A DNA stretch of 34,830 nucleotides, from NCBI GenBank assembly GCA_938039295.1, contig CALHUY010000021.1:1-34830 (forward strand), read 5' to 3'. The notes under the pieces are model-generated. The model saw only the letters and a list, made by a program, of their open reading frames with translations. It was not told where the DNA came from and made no database searches. Numbering within the stretch: position 1 is the stretch's first letter; every line of letters begins with the position of its first letter. The stretch comes from an uncultured Solobacterium sp. GTDB taxonomy: Bacteria; Bacillota_I; Bacilli_A; Erysipelotrichales; Erysipelotrichaceae. A program made the position numbers and the translations under genes. Below, piece after piece: positions 23,673 to 31,960 of the stretch.

Positions 23673-24649
23673 AGTTTGAATTGTAGTGCTGCTTTTCCAT
23701 TTTCATACTGTAAGTGTAAGATAGCACCATTAATCATTGTGATGCGTGGGACAGTATGTCCAATATCCGCATCATAAATAACTGGTATATCATGTAATGC
23801 ATGTTTGATTGCGTCTTCATAACTTAAGCCGGTACTATTGGATTCAAAACATGTTCTTCCAATGATGATAGCTTTGGTTGTTTCAAACCATCCTATATAC
23901 TTCATTTGTAGAAGGGTACGATAGAGTGTTTCACTATTCATTGCGAAGTTATCGAAGTACCAAATAATACCATCATCACGATAACGTTCGATAAAATCTA
24001 ATGTACCATCATACGGTGTGCCAATTAAATCTTTTAGTACATCGATACATCCACCAATACATCTTCCTTGAACGTCAATCGTATTCAATGTAGATTTCCA
24101 AATATTTTCTTTATCATAGACGATATCCTCACAAAAGAATGGTGGTTGTTCCATACGTTTTGGATAATTTGTTTGTACGACTAAATCACCTTTTAATATT
24201 GCAAGATTTCCTTCTAAATAGTCAGGAGTAGGTGTTGCGTAATAATCGCCAGCATTTTCTCCATAGAGTGTTGCGATATCATACTTCGTAGTAATTGGGT
24301 AAACAAGTCCTGTTGGATCAGAAGCACCCATAATCCACTTTGGATTTTCTTGAATGATAGATGGATTTAAGTAAGGTAGGATATCAAATAAGAAATCTCC
24401 TCCCGTTGCGGCCATTATTATATCTACATCTTTATCAAGTAATAACGCTTCGACTTCCTTTGCACGAATGGTTGAAGAATTACTCGGTTCACTTTCACTT
24501 CGAACAGACGCAGTTTCTTTTGTCTGATAGCCATACGCATGCAGGTTATCAATGGAACGTTGAAATTTCTGCACAAACTTACCAACGCCAGAACTTGGAG
24601 CACAGACACCAATTGTACCGCCGTTCTTTATAAATTTAGGATATTTCAT
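23666..24649 (-). CDS. S66 family peptidase (LD-carboxypeptidase/MccF-like)
   Basis: A 327-residue serine peptidase. The family includes LdcA, which trims muropeptides, and MccF, which cleaves microcin C-like peptidyl-nucleotides. The N-terminal IGVCAPSS is a family hallmark. The nucleophile is Ser110 in MGASDPTGL. The C-terminal half carries GGCIDVLKDLIGTPYDG, IIWYFDNF (Asp where LdcA has Glu in FLED, common in some subgroups) and the catalytic His in GHTVP. No signal peptide is present, so it is cytoplasmic. AAGGAGA upstream of ATG supports the start. Cell-wall recycling or detoxification are both possible, and I cannot decide. Confidence 0.85.
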   Translation of the reverse strand: MKYPKFIKNGGTIGVCAPSSGVGKFVQKFQRSIDNLHAYGYQTKETASVRSESEPSNSSTIRAKEVEALLLDKDVDIIMAATGGDFLFDILPYLNPSIIQENPKWIMGASDPTGLVYPITTKYDIATLYGENAGDYYATPTPDYLEGNLAILKGDLVVQTNYPKRMEQPPFFCEDIVYDKENIWKSTLNTIDVQGRCIGGCIDVLKDLIGTPYDGTLDFIERYRDDGIIWYFDNFAMNSETLYRTLLQMKYIGWFETTKAIIIGRTCFESNSTGLSYEDAIKHALHDIPVIYDADIGHTVPRITMINGAILHLQYENGKAALQFKLK

Positions 24650-24682
24650 ATTTTATCTCCTTAAATTGTATTATACATAAAA

Positions 24683-24709
24683 TAACCATCGGTGGGGAGC
24701 CGATGGTTA
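24683..24709. terminator. Strong 10-bp hairpin, terminator or operator
   Basis: TAACCATCGG and CCGATGGTTA form a perfect stem around TGGGGAG. On the minus strand it is followed by TTTTATG; on the plus strand there is no immediate T-run. It lies just upstream of the -10 (TATAAT, 24675-24670) of the S66 peptidase gene. Confidence 0.5.
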
Positions 24710-24756
24710 AGTAAAACTTATTATTATTATTATTTTTATAAATTGGGGGGGAATTT

Positions 24757-24807
24757 ATGAATTTAAGAAATAATTTAATTACTACTGCATTTTTAGTTAC
24801 TCTTTAG
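24757..24807 (+). CDS. Possible 16-residue hydrophobic peptide
   Basis: ATG at 24757 follows GGGGGGGA at 24745-24752, and the frame reads MNLRNNLITTAFLVTL then TAG. A hairpin GTTACT-CTTT-AGTAAC (24796-24811) covers its stop codon. It might be a leader or signalling peptide, or chance. Too short to judge. Confidence 0.3.
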   Translation: MNLRNNLITTAFLVTL

Positions 24808-24942
24808 TAACTTTGTTCTAAGTTCTCCTTTCTGTTTACAGTTATTACTATAAAGTCTATATGTTAAAAGAATAAGAATACTATGTGAACATTGTCTGAA
24901 TAAATGATGTGTTGAATCACATATTTCACTAGATTTATTAAA

Positions 24943-24951
24943 TGATATAAT
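24943..24951 (+). promoter_or_regulatory. Extended -10 of a leaderless transcript (flavoprotein)
   Basis: TG-A-TATAAT with six bases between it and ATG at 24958, the same spacing as before the HAD gene. No Shine-Dalgarno is present. Confidence 0.7.
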
Positions 24952-24957
24952 ATCTCT

Positions 24958-26760
24958 ATGAATATACTAAATAAGGTTTGTAAAACTAGCATAGCTTTTA
25001 TGCTTGGTGTGTCATTGATAGGTTGTGCGCCTAAGAAGGAATCTGCTACGACACATACAGTAAATGATGGTAACTATACAGGTATTGGTACTGGCTATAA
25101 TGGATATGTGACAGTATCTGCTTCTTTTCGAAATGGTTTTTTAACAAATGTCATTATTACAGATCAACAAGAGACAAAAGCAGTATCTGATGCGGCGTTA
25201 ACTATGATTCCAGAATATGTCATTAATGAGCAGTCCTTAAATGTAGATATTTCTACAGGTGCTACCCAAACTTCAAAAGCAGTACTTGAAGCGATTGGTA
25301 ATGCAATTACTGCTGCTAATGGCAACGTCGAGGAGTGGCAGAAGGATTGCACAGGTAAGAATAAAGAAAAAATTATTCAAGAAGATACAGATGTGACAGT
25401 TGTGGGTGGTGGTGCAGCAGGTATCGCGACTGTACTACGATTGCAGGAAAAAGGGTATAAGACAAGTCTGATTGAAAAGGATAGTGAGATTGGTGGCTCA
25501 TTACGCTACTATGCAAATAGTGGTCAAATTGTAGCAGGCTCTACCAAACTAAACTTATTTGATATTGATCCATCTGAGCCGCTCGCGGAAGATATCGCAG
25601 CCTATAGTAATCAGACAAATAATGTAGCTCTAACACAGATATTAGAAGATAATATCGGTGATACGGTCGATTGGCAAGTGAAGGTTCTTGGTATTACCTT
25701 CGATAAGAAGACAGGATACATTCCTACAGATGGTTTAGCCCTCAATTCTGTCATGTTATATGATGAATCAAGTGGTGAAATTGATGAATTACTCCAAAAA
25801 GAAGTGAAAGTCTCTGGATCTAGTGTTCATACGAACACAAGTATCATTGGACTACGTTATGATGAGGAAGGTAAGGTCATCGGTGTAAGAGCTAAAAAAT
25901 CGAATGGTGATATTATTGAAACAACTTCAAAGTATGTTGTTTTAGCAACTGGTACATCTGCAGGTAATTTAAATATGTTACCTGATCGTGATCATAACTC
26001 GAATTATTTAGGCCTTTCTACAAATACAGGTGATGCATTAGCTTTAGCGAAAGATACAGAACATCCGTATCAAATGGAAGATGGTTCGGTTGTATATAAC
26101 TATTTGGGATATAGTGTACGTGATATTACACTAGATACCTATCTTGCGACAAAATCAATTCTTTCTAAAGGTGTTGCATTAGTCAACAATACTGGAGAAC
26201 GTTTTATCGATGAAACAGAACCATACAACCAAATCTCAGAAGCAATTCATAATCAGAACAATGCAACTTCCTATCTTGTGATGAATGAGGAAGTATATCA
26301 AGACTGGAAGAAGAAGCTACTATTCACTGCGACAATCACAAAAGCAGAAGAGAAGTATTTACAGTCCATGTACGCTATTGTGCCATTTAGTGGAGAAACA
26401 TTAAGCGAAGCTGCAGTTTCTGCTGATTTAGATGCGCAGAAATTATCAGAAACGATAAGCTATCATAACCTTGAAATAGAGGCTTCTAGTACGAATGTGA
26501 TGGGTAAGATAGATCCAGAAAAGCCAACATGCATTATTCCACTCAATAAATATCGCTATGAGACAACAGGTGGTTTAAAGGTGGACGACCACTTAAATCT
26601 ATTAGATGGTAGTGGACAAGCAAATCCAAATGTTTTTGCGATAGGTAGTATTGCAGGAAATGTATTTGGAGAAAAGATGCCAGGTGGGGCAGGACTTGCA
26701 TGGGCATTTGTGTCTGGAAAATATGTCGCAGATGAAATCGTAAATGCATTACAGAAATAA
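24958..26760 (+). CDS. Lipoprotein FMN-binding/FAD-dependent reductase (fumarate reductase flavoprotein family)
   Basis: A 600-residue extracytoplasmic flavoenzyme. The signal peptide ends in lipobox LIGC with Cys23, so it is anchored to the membrane outer face. An FMN-bind domain spans ~35-122 and carries DISTGATQT (97-105), the ApbE flavinylation motif with Thr103 as probable attachment point. FAD-binding GGGAAG lies at 149-155, and SxxGNxFGEKMPGGAGL near 565-585 closes the FAD site. Relatives reduce fumarate, urocanate or other unsaturated acceptors with electrons from the membrane. Two positions that usually carry the proton-shuttle Arg and substrate His look substituted (PYNQISEAI and YETTGGL), so the substrate may differ. 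The mRNA appears leaderless. Confidence 0.87.
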   Translation: MNILNKVCKTSIAFMLGVSLIGCAPKKESATTHTVNDGNYTGIGTGYNGYVTVSASFRNGFLTNVIITDQQETKAVSDAALTMIPEYVINEQSLNVDISTGATQTSKAVLEAIGNAITAANGNVEEWQKDCTGKNKEKIIQEDTDVTVVGGGAAGIATVLRLQEKGYKTSLIEKDSEIGGSLRYYANSGQIVAGSTKLNLFDIDPSEPLAEDIAAYSNQTNNVALTQILEDNIGDTVDWQVKVLGITFDKKTGYIPTDGLALNSVMLYDESSGEIDELLQKEVKVSGSSVHTNTSIIGLRYDEEGKVIGVRAKKSNGDIIETTSKYVVLATGTSAGNLNMLPDRDHNSNYLGLSTNTGDALALAKDTEHPYQMEDGSVVYNYLGYSVRDITLDTYLATKSILSKGVALVNNTGERFIDETEPYNQISEAIHNQNNATSYLVMNEEVYQDWKKKLLFTATITKAEEKYLQSMYAIVPFSGETLSEAAVSADLDAQKLSETISYHNLEIEASSTNVMGKIDPEKPTCIIPLNKYRYETTGGLKVDDHLNLLDGSGQANPNVFAIGSIAGNVFGEKMPGGAGLAWAFVSGKYVADEIVNALQK

Positions 26761-26769
26761 TTAAAAAGG

Positions 26770-26805
26770 AGTATGTATGAAAATAAAATTCATGCGTACT
26801 TTTTT
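26770..26805 (+). terminator. Rho-independent terminator
   Basis: AGTATGTATGAA pairs with TTCATGCGTACT (two G-U pairs) and is followed by T5-6. Confidence 0.9.
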
Positions 26806-26833
26806 GATAGATTGGTTGTATCATTAATACGGT

Positions 26834-26863
26834 TTTACAATCCAAAAATAAATCTGTTATAGT
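26834..26863 (+). promoter_or_regulatory. CLC gene promoter
   Basis: TTTACA at 26834-26839, an 18-base spacer and TATAGT at 26858-26863 with TG one base upstream (extended -10). A leader with GAGGGAG follows. Confidence 0.6.
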
Positions 26864-26887
26864 ATGGTACGCAAGAGGGAGTAAATT

Positions 26888-28135
26888 ATGATAAATATGA
26901 ATGAGAAGAAGTTAAATCTGAATCAAAGTATAGACTTTATACGTATTCTGATATATGCAGCAATAGTTGGACTTGGTGCAGGTTTTCTTGGAACGTTGTT
27001 TACATTTAGTGTAAATTCCGTTACGCAAATAAGACTCAATCACCCATGGTTAATCTATTTCTTGCCTATCGGTGGTATTGTTATTGTTCTCTTATATAAA
27101 TTAGCTAAATATAAGGATGCAGGAACAGACTTAGTAATCAATTCAATTCACTCTGAACAACATTTACCAGTACGTGTTGGACCACTTATCTTTGTTTCTT
27201 CTGTTATTACACACTTGTTTGGTGGTTCTGCTGGACGTGAGGGTGCGGCGTTACAGATTGGTGGTAGCGTTGGTAGTTTTGTGTCAAAGACACTTCATTT
27301 AAAAGAAGAAGATAAAAAAACATTAATCATGGCTGGTATGTCTGGTTGTTTCTCAGCTTTATTTGGTACACCTTTAACAGCAGCTATTTTCCCACTTGAA
27401 GTTGTACATGTAGGATATATGGAATATGCGGCATTACTTCCATGTGTTATCGCATCACTAGTTGGTCATAGTGTAGCTATCGCAATGAATCTTGTAGAAC
27501 CGATTCACCATATTGGAACAATACCAAATTTAGACGCAATCACAGCGATTGCAGTAATTGTTCTATCGTTATTAGCTGGTCTAGTTAGTCGCTTATTTGT
27601 ATATAGTTTGCATAAGACACACCATGTATTTGCGATGATTGAAAATGCATATGTACGTGCAATTGTAGGTGCTGTGATTATCATCGTATTAACACTGTTA
27701 GTAGGTAATCAAGATTACAATGGTGCTGGTGCACATATGATTGAACGTGCATTAGAAGGGGATGTTCCTCTCTATGCATTCTTACTTAAGATACTATTTA
27801 CATCAGTTACACTTTCATCTGGATACAAGGGTGGTGAAATCATTCCGTCCTTAATTATTGGTGCTACACTTGGCAGTGCATTCGGCACAGTGTTTGGACT
27901 GCCTGCTGGTTTATGGGCTGAAGTAGGTATGGTTGCGGTATTCTGTGGTGTAACAAACTGTCCAATCACTTCGCTACTAATTGGATTTGAGTTATTTAAC
28001 TTTCAAGCTAGCTCATTCCTATTGATTGCAGTCGCTATCAGTTATATTGTTTCTGGCTATTCGGGACTATATAAAGCACAGACAATTATCTTCTCTAAGA
28101 CTTGTCGTAAGCGCATTGAACAAAATACAAACTAA
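26888..28135 (+). CDS. CLC-family anion channel/antiporter
   Basis: A 415-residue membrane protein with about ten hydrophobic segments. Family landmarks are GGSAGREGAALQIGGS (the selectivity/gating Glu in GREG), SALFGTPLTAAIFPLEV and GYKGGEIIPSLIIGA. The SxxGREG region and the AGTDLVI segment in place of GSGIP recall the fluoride-exporting CLC-F branch, but I see no fluoride riboswitch upstream, so chloride and fluoride both remain possible. AGAGGGAG before ATG supports the start. It has its own extended -10 promoter. The glutaredoxin-like gene follows after about 60 bases. Confidence 0.88.
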   Translation: MINMNEKKLNLNQSIDFIRILIYAAIVGLGAGFLGTLFTFSVNSVTQIRLNHPWLIYFLPIGGIVIVLLYKLAKYKDAGTDLVINSIHSEQHLPVRVGPLIFVSSVITHLFGGSAGREGAALQIGGSVGSFVSKTLHLKEEDKKTLIMAGMSGCFSALFGTPLTAAIFPLEVVHVGYMEYAALLPCVIASLVGHSVAIAMNLVEPIHHIGTIPNLDAITAIAVIVLSLLAGLVSRLFVYSLHKTHHVFAMIENAYVRAIVGAVIIIVLTLLVGNQDYNGAGAHMIERALEGDVPLYAFLLKILFTSVTLSSGYKGGEIIPSLIIGATLGSAFGTVFGLPAGLWAEVGMVAVFCGVTNCPITSLLIGFELFNFQASSFLLIAVAISYIVSGYSGLYKAQTIIFSKTCRKRIEQNTN

Positions 28136-28195
28136 AAGCATTTTAGTATAAAAAAGACAAAAAAATAGTAAAATAGAGACATAGAGGTGAATACT

Positions 28196-28471
28196 ATGAA
28201 GAAAATTACTTATTTCCATCTAAATTCCTGTCCATATTGCAAGAATGCAAATAAGGCAATTGAAGAGTTAAGAGCAGAGAATCCAGAATATAACAACATT
28301 GAAATTGATATGATTGAGGAAAATGAACATCCAGAAATCATTGAAAAGTATGATTATCACGCAGTTCCATGTATGTGGATTGGTGATCAAAAAATCTATG
28401 AAGCGCATTTATTCGAAAAGTATGAAGAATGCAAGGAACAAGTGCGTAAAGTATTTGAAGCTGCTAAATAG
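28196..28471 (+). CDS. Glutaredoxin/thioredoxin-fold protein with CPYC
   Basis: A 91-residue cytoplasmic redox protein. The active site is SCPYCKNA near residues 11-18, the classic glutaredoxin dithiol. AVPCMWI near 61-67 holds the cis-Pro and an extra Cys directly after it. The start is ATG 28196 with AGAGGTGA upstream; an in-frame GTG at 28187 lies inside that ribosome site. It is followed by a hairpin with a T-run and then, after only 17 bases, by the CydDC-like exporter genes, suggesting shared thiol or redox function. Confidence 0.85.
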   Translation: MKKITYFHLNSCPYCKNANKAIEELRAENPEYNNIEIDMIEENEHPEIIEKYDYHAVPCMWIGDQKIYEAHLFEKYEECKEQVRKVFEAAK

Positions 28472-28479
28472 TTCTTGAT

Positions 28480-28506
28480 AAGGAATCTATCAAAGATTCC
28501 TTTTTT
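28480..28506 (+). terminator. Intrinsic terminator or attenuator before the ABC exporter
   Basis: AAGGAATC-TATCAAA-GATTCCTT plus T4. The 5' flank also permits the competing stem TTGATA/TATCAA (28475-28493). The next gene starts at 28524, leaving no room for a normal promoter. Confidence 0.8.
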
Positions 28507-28523
28507 AAGTAAGGGGGGGTAGA

Positions 28524-30257
28524 ATGTTATTACTCGATAAAACATTACTAAAGATGACGAAAGGTCTTTGGATATGGATAATTTCACTAGTGGTGATACG
28601 TGTATGTTCGCTTGTAATGATAACGAACTTTGCAAGTCGTATTTCCTATTTCTTGGGAAATATGATGAATCCAACATTTACATATGATGAAATACGTAAT
28701 GTTGTCATTCAGATTATCATCGTATCAATACTGATTTTTGTCTTTCAATTGATTCAGGGGGAATTAGAATATCGTACGCAAGCTGCAGCACGTTCATCAA
28801 TACGTCAGAAGCTTTTTACAAAAACAATGTCACTCGATGCTGGTTATATTGAGAAAATTGGTCCAAATTCCGCGATCACATCAACTGTTGATGGTGTAGA
28901 GCAGATGCAAGTTTACTTTAGCGTTTACTTGCCAAGTTTAATCTTTAGTGTGATTGCGCCAATATACTTGTTTACAAAGATATATCCAAGTTCATTTTTA
29001 ATTGCATGCATACTACTCGTAGTATCTTTTGTACTATTGCCATTACATAATGTGTTTCGTTATCGGATTGAGAAACTTAGAAAATCATATTGGAAATCAC
29101 TGGAAGATATGACAGGGTATTACCTGGATAGTATTCGTGGTCTTTCAACGTTAAAGTTATTTGACCAATCGGATAAACATGCGCAAGTATTAGGAGAAAA
29201 AGCTGACTATCTGAATCACCAAATTAATGAATTCATGAAGGTTAATTTCACATCATTCCTAGTAACTGAAGGAATCATCTACATAACATTATTTCTCTGT
29301 GTATTCATCGCAATCAATGCGTTAGTAAATAAAACAATGGATCTTAGTAGTGTGCTGATGATTTTATTGTTAGGATATAGTTATTTTGGGTCGATTCGTC
29401 AACTAATGTCCGCAACACATGATGCTTTAACAGCTGTTTCTGCCGCAACCCGTGCAGAAGAAATTCTTGCGGTAGAATCTAAGAAAATAAAAAAAGCAGA
29501 AAAACAAGATAGCTATCATGAAGGGATTTTGTTAAAGGATGTTTCCTTTTCATATGAAGGAAGAAAAGAAGTATTACATCATGTAAATATCGAGATTAAA
29601 AAATCAAAGACTACAGCGTTAGTAGGATTATCTGGCTGTGGTAAGAGTACGATTGCGTCGATGTTAATGAAGTTTATCTATCCGTCAAGTGGAAATGTAT
29701 ATTTAAACGGAAGAGATTATGCATGCATGAATCGTAAAGAAATTGGGGAACATATTGTAATGGTTCCACAAACAGTCAATTTATTTAACGATACAATTCG
29801 TAATAATCTATTACTCGCAAATCCATCCGCAAACGATGAACAACTTTGGCAGGTGCTACATGAGGTTAGCCTAGATAAGCATATACAAAGAATGCCTGAT
29901 GGTTTAGATACGATGATTAGTGAGTCTGGTTCAAATTTATCTGGTGGTCAAAAACAGATGATGGGTATTGCTAGGGCACTATTAACAGATGCAGAGTATA
30001 TCATCTTTGATGAAGCGACTTCTGCAGTTGATCCTGAAAGTGAAAAGATAATATGGGACTGCATTGATAAATTATCAAAGAAACGTACGCTTATTATTAT
30101 TTCACATCGTCTTTCTGCGATACGAAATGCAGATCAAATCATTGTGTTGCGTGCAGGTATTGTGGAAGAAATTGGTAATCATGATGAACTTATGAAGATT
30201 CATGGACTCTATCGAGAACTTGTAGAAGAACAAAATAAACTGGAGGTACAAGCATGA
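28524..30257 (+). CDS. ABC exporter half-transporter, CydD-like
   Basis: A 577-residue permease-ATPase fusion forming a heterodimer with the next gene product. Six membrane helices occupy ~1-310. The ATPase has Walker A GLSGCGKST at 368-376, LSGGQ near 472, Walker B IIFDEATSAVD with the catalytic Glu, and H-loop ISHRLS. CydDC exports cysteine/glutathione and supports cytochrome bd assembly; the resemblance and the CPYC neighbour suggest this, but no cydAB is in the window and multidrug or peptide export is possible. AAGGGGGGG before ATG is a strong ribosome site. The gene lies immediately after an intrinsic terminator. ATGA overlap with the partner gene indicates coupled translation. Confidence 0.85.
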   Translation: MLLLDKTLLKMTKGLWIWIISLVVIRVCSLVMITNFASRISYFLGNMMNPTFTYDEIRNVVIQIIIVSILIFVFQLIQGELEYRTQAAARSSIRQKLFTKTMSLDAGYIEKIGPNSAITSTVDGVEQMQVYFSVYLPSLIFSVIAPIYLFTKIYPSSFLIACILLVVSFVLLPLHNVFRYRIEKLRKSYWKSLEDMTGYYLDSIRGLSTLKLFDQSDKHAQVLGEKADYLNHQINEFMKVNFTSFLVTEGIIYITLFLCVFIAINALVNKTMDLSSVLMILLLGYSYFGSIRQLMSATHDALTAVSAATRAEEILAVESKKIKKAEKQDSYHEGILLKDVSFSYEGRKEVLHHVNIEIKKSKTTALVGLSGCGKSTIASMLMKFIYPSSGNVYLNGRDYACMNRKEIGEHIVMVPQTVNLFNDTIRNNLLLANPSANDEQLWQVLHEVSLDKHIQRMPDGLDTMISESGSNLSGGQKQMMGIARALLTDAEYIIFDEATSAVDPESEKIIWDCIDKLSKKRTLIIISHRLSAIRNADQIIVLRAGIVEEIGNHDELMKIHGLYRELVEEQNKLEVQA

Positions 30258-31936
30258 AAAAATATGCATATTCAATTCCAGTTCTAGTATCAAGATTATT
30301 TAAGAAAGCAAAACCTATCGCAAAATATCTTACCATATCTACACTAGCAAGTATTATTGGTAATCTATCGCATATGGGTGTCATGGGATTTGGTGCACTA
30401 TGGATTATGAGAGCTGCAGATATTATGACAAGTGGTAATGTATGGTTTTATGCATGCATGATGTTAGTGTGTGGTCTTTTAATCGCAGTCTGTCGATATT
30501 TAGAGGGTGTATTCTCGCATCTAGGTGCGTATGGTATTCTGGCAAAGATGCGTGTGGATTTATTTAAATCTATCAATCGCTTAGCACCTGCATATCTCAT
30601 TGATCAAAAGATAGGTGATGTGATTAACATTGCGGTAGGTGATATTGAAACCTTAGAATACTTCTTTGCCCATACAATTGGTCCAATGTTTACGGTAATA
30701 CTCTTGCCAGTCACAACGATTCTTATCGCATTACAATTTAACCATTTGTATGCGTATGTATTGATTCCTGTATATCTAATGATAAGCGTAATGATTCCTC
30801 TTGTTGGATTGTATTTAGGAAGAGAAATTGGTAAAGAATATCGTAAAGACTTAGGTAAACTAAAGGCAGTAATTCTTGAAAACATATATGCGATAAAGGA
30901 TATTCAAATTTATAATGCCCAAGATATGAAGATTACGAAGGTGATGGAGTATAACAATCAAGTAAACAAGGATATGCATATGATGACCATGCATAAACAA
31001 GCATTATCTTCTGCCCCAAATTTCTTTGTCTATTTGGGTAGAATCATGATTTTGGTTGTGGCTGCGTATTTACTTTCAAGAGGAATTGGTAATCCAGTTG
31101 GTACAATTTTAATTTCATTTATCGCGACGGCATCATTCTCTTCTACATTCTCACTTACATTTGTTGTTTCTCATTTACTGGAGGCCTTTGCGGCAGCGGA
31201 GAGAATCTTCTTAATCGAAGACGCAAATCCGATGACGATTGATCCGAGTGAATCCGTGAAGATTGATCACGTTGAACGTATTGATTTTGAAGATGTCTCA
31301 TTTACATATCCAAAGACAAATCGCAAGATTTTAAAGCACTTTCATTTATCCATACAGAACCACGAACATATCGGTATTATCGGGGAAAGTGGTTCTGGTA
31401 AATCAACTCTTTTAAGATTGTTGTTAAGATATTATCCGATTCAAACTGGGGATATTCGTATGAATGGTATCTCTTTAGACCAATTCTCCTTTGAAGAATT
31501 ACATCGTCATATTGCAGTATTAGAGCAGGATACCTATCTATTTAACGACACGATTGCTGGAAATATCGCTATCGCAAAACCAGACGCTACATTGGATGAA
31601 ATTCGACTAGCAGCGAAAAGAGCTGGGATTGATGACTTTATCATGACTTTAGCAGAAGGATATGATACCCATATGGGGCAGATGAGCTTGCGTGTTTCAG
31701 GTGGTGAAAGACAGCGTATTGGTTTAGCACGTATTATGTTAAAACAACCTGATGTAATTATCCTTGATGAGCCTACGAGTGCTTTAGATGTATTGCATGA
31801 GAAAGAGCTGCTCTATACATTAAAGAAGGAATTTAAAGATAAAATGATTCTGACGATTTCACATCGATTATCTACACTATCATATTGTGATCGTATCATT
31901 GAAGTGAAAGATGGAATAGGAAATGAAAAAGGTTGA
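30254..31936 (+). CDS. ABC exporter half-transporter, CydC-like
   Basis: The 560-residue partner of the preceding gene. Membrane helices lie in ~20-310. Walker A is GESGSGKST at 377-385, the signature VSGGERQRIGLARIM, Walker B VIILDEPTSALD and H-loop ISHRLS. Both half-transporters keep the catalytic Glu after Walker B, so unlike many heterodimers there is no obvious degenerate ATP site. Its TGA stop lies within the stem of the downstream bidirectional terminator. Confidence 0.86.
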   Translation: MKKYAYSIPVLVSRLFKKAKPIAKYLTISTLASIIGNLSHMGVMGFGALWIMRAADIMTSGNVWFYACMMLVCGLLIAVCRYLEGVFSHLGAYGILAKMRVDLFKSINRLAPAYLIDQKIGDVINIAVGDIETLEYFFAHTIGPMFTVILLPVTTILIALQFNHLYAYVLIPVYLMISVMIPLVGLYLGREIGKEYRKDLGKLKAVILENIYAIKDIQIYNAQDMKITKVMEYNNQVNKDMHMMTMHKQALSSAPNFFVYLGRIMILVVAAYLLSRGIGNPVGTILISFIATASFSSTFSLTFVVSHLLEAFAAAERIFLIEDANPMTIDPSESVKIDHVERIDFEDVSFTYPKTNRKILKHFHLSIQNHEHIGIIGESGSGKSTLLRLLLRYYPIQTGDIRMNGISLDQFSFEELHRHIAVLEQDTYLFNDTIAGNIAIAKPDATLDEIRLAAKRAGIDDFIMTLAEGYDTHMGQMSLRVSGGERQRIGLARIMLKQPDVIILDEPTSALDVLHEKELLYTLKKEFKDKMILTISHRLSTLSYCDRIIEVKDGIGNEKG

Positions 31937-31960
31937 TTGGTCAGTGCCAATCAACCTTTT
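31927..31960. terminator. Bidirectional terminator containing both stop codons
   Basis: AAAAGGTTGATTGG and CCAATCAACCTTTT form a perfect 14-bp stem around TCAGTG, T-tailed on both strands. The stem arms contain the TGA of the ABC gene (31934-31936) and of the minus-strand carboxypeptidase gene (31953-31951). Confidence 0.95.

Larger units (their letters stand above)
24650..24957. other. 308-bp intergenic region before the flavoprotein gene
   Basis: It contains the 10-bp perfect stem at 24683-24709, a TTATTATT simple run (24718-24733), a 16-codon mini-ORF with a strong ribosome site, and the leaderless promoter of the flavoprotein gene. Nothing else stands out. Confidence 0.7.

Noticed and set aside
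26776..26820. 15-codon ORF with AAGGAG after the flavoprotein gene
   Set aside because: It coincides with the two arms of a 12-bp terminator stem, which fully explains the sequence.
26806..26887. Fluoride riboswitch before the CLC gene
   Set aside because: The conserved fluoride-riboswitch segments are not visible; only a promoter and a short leader fit.
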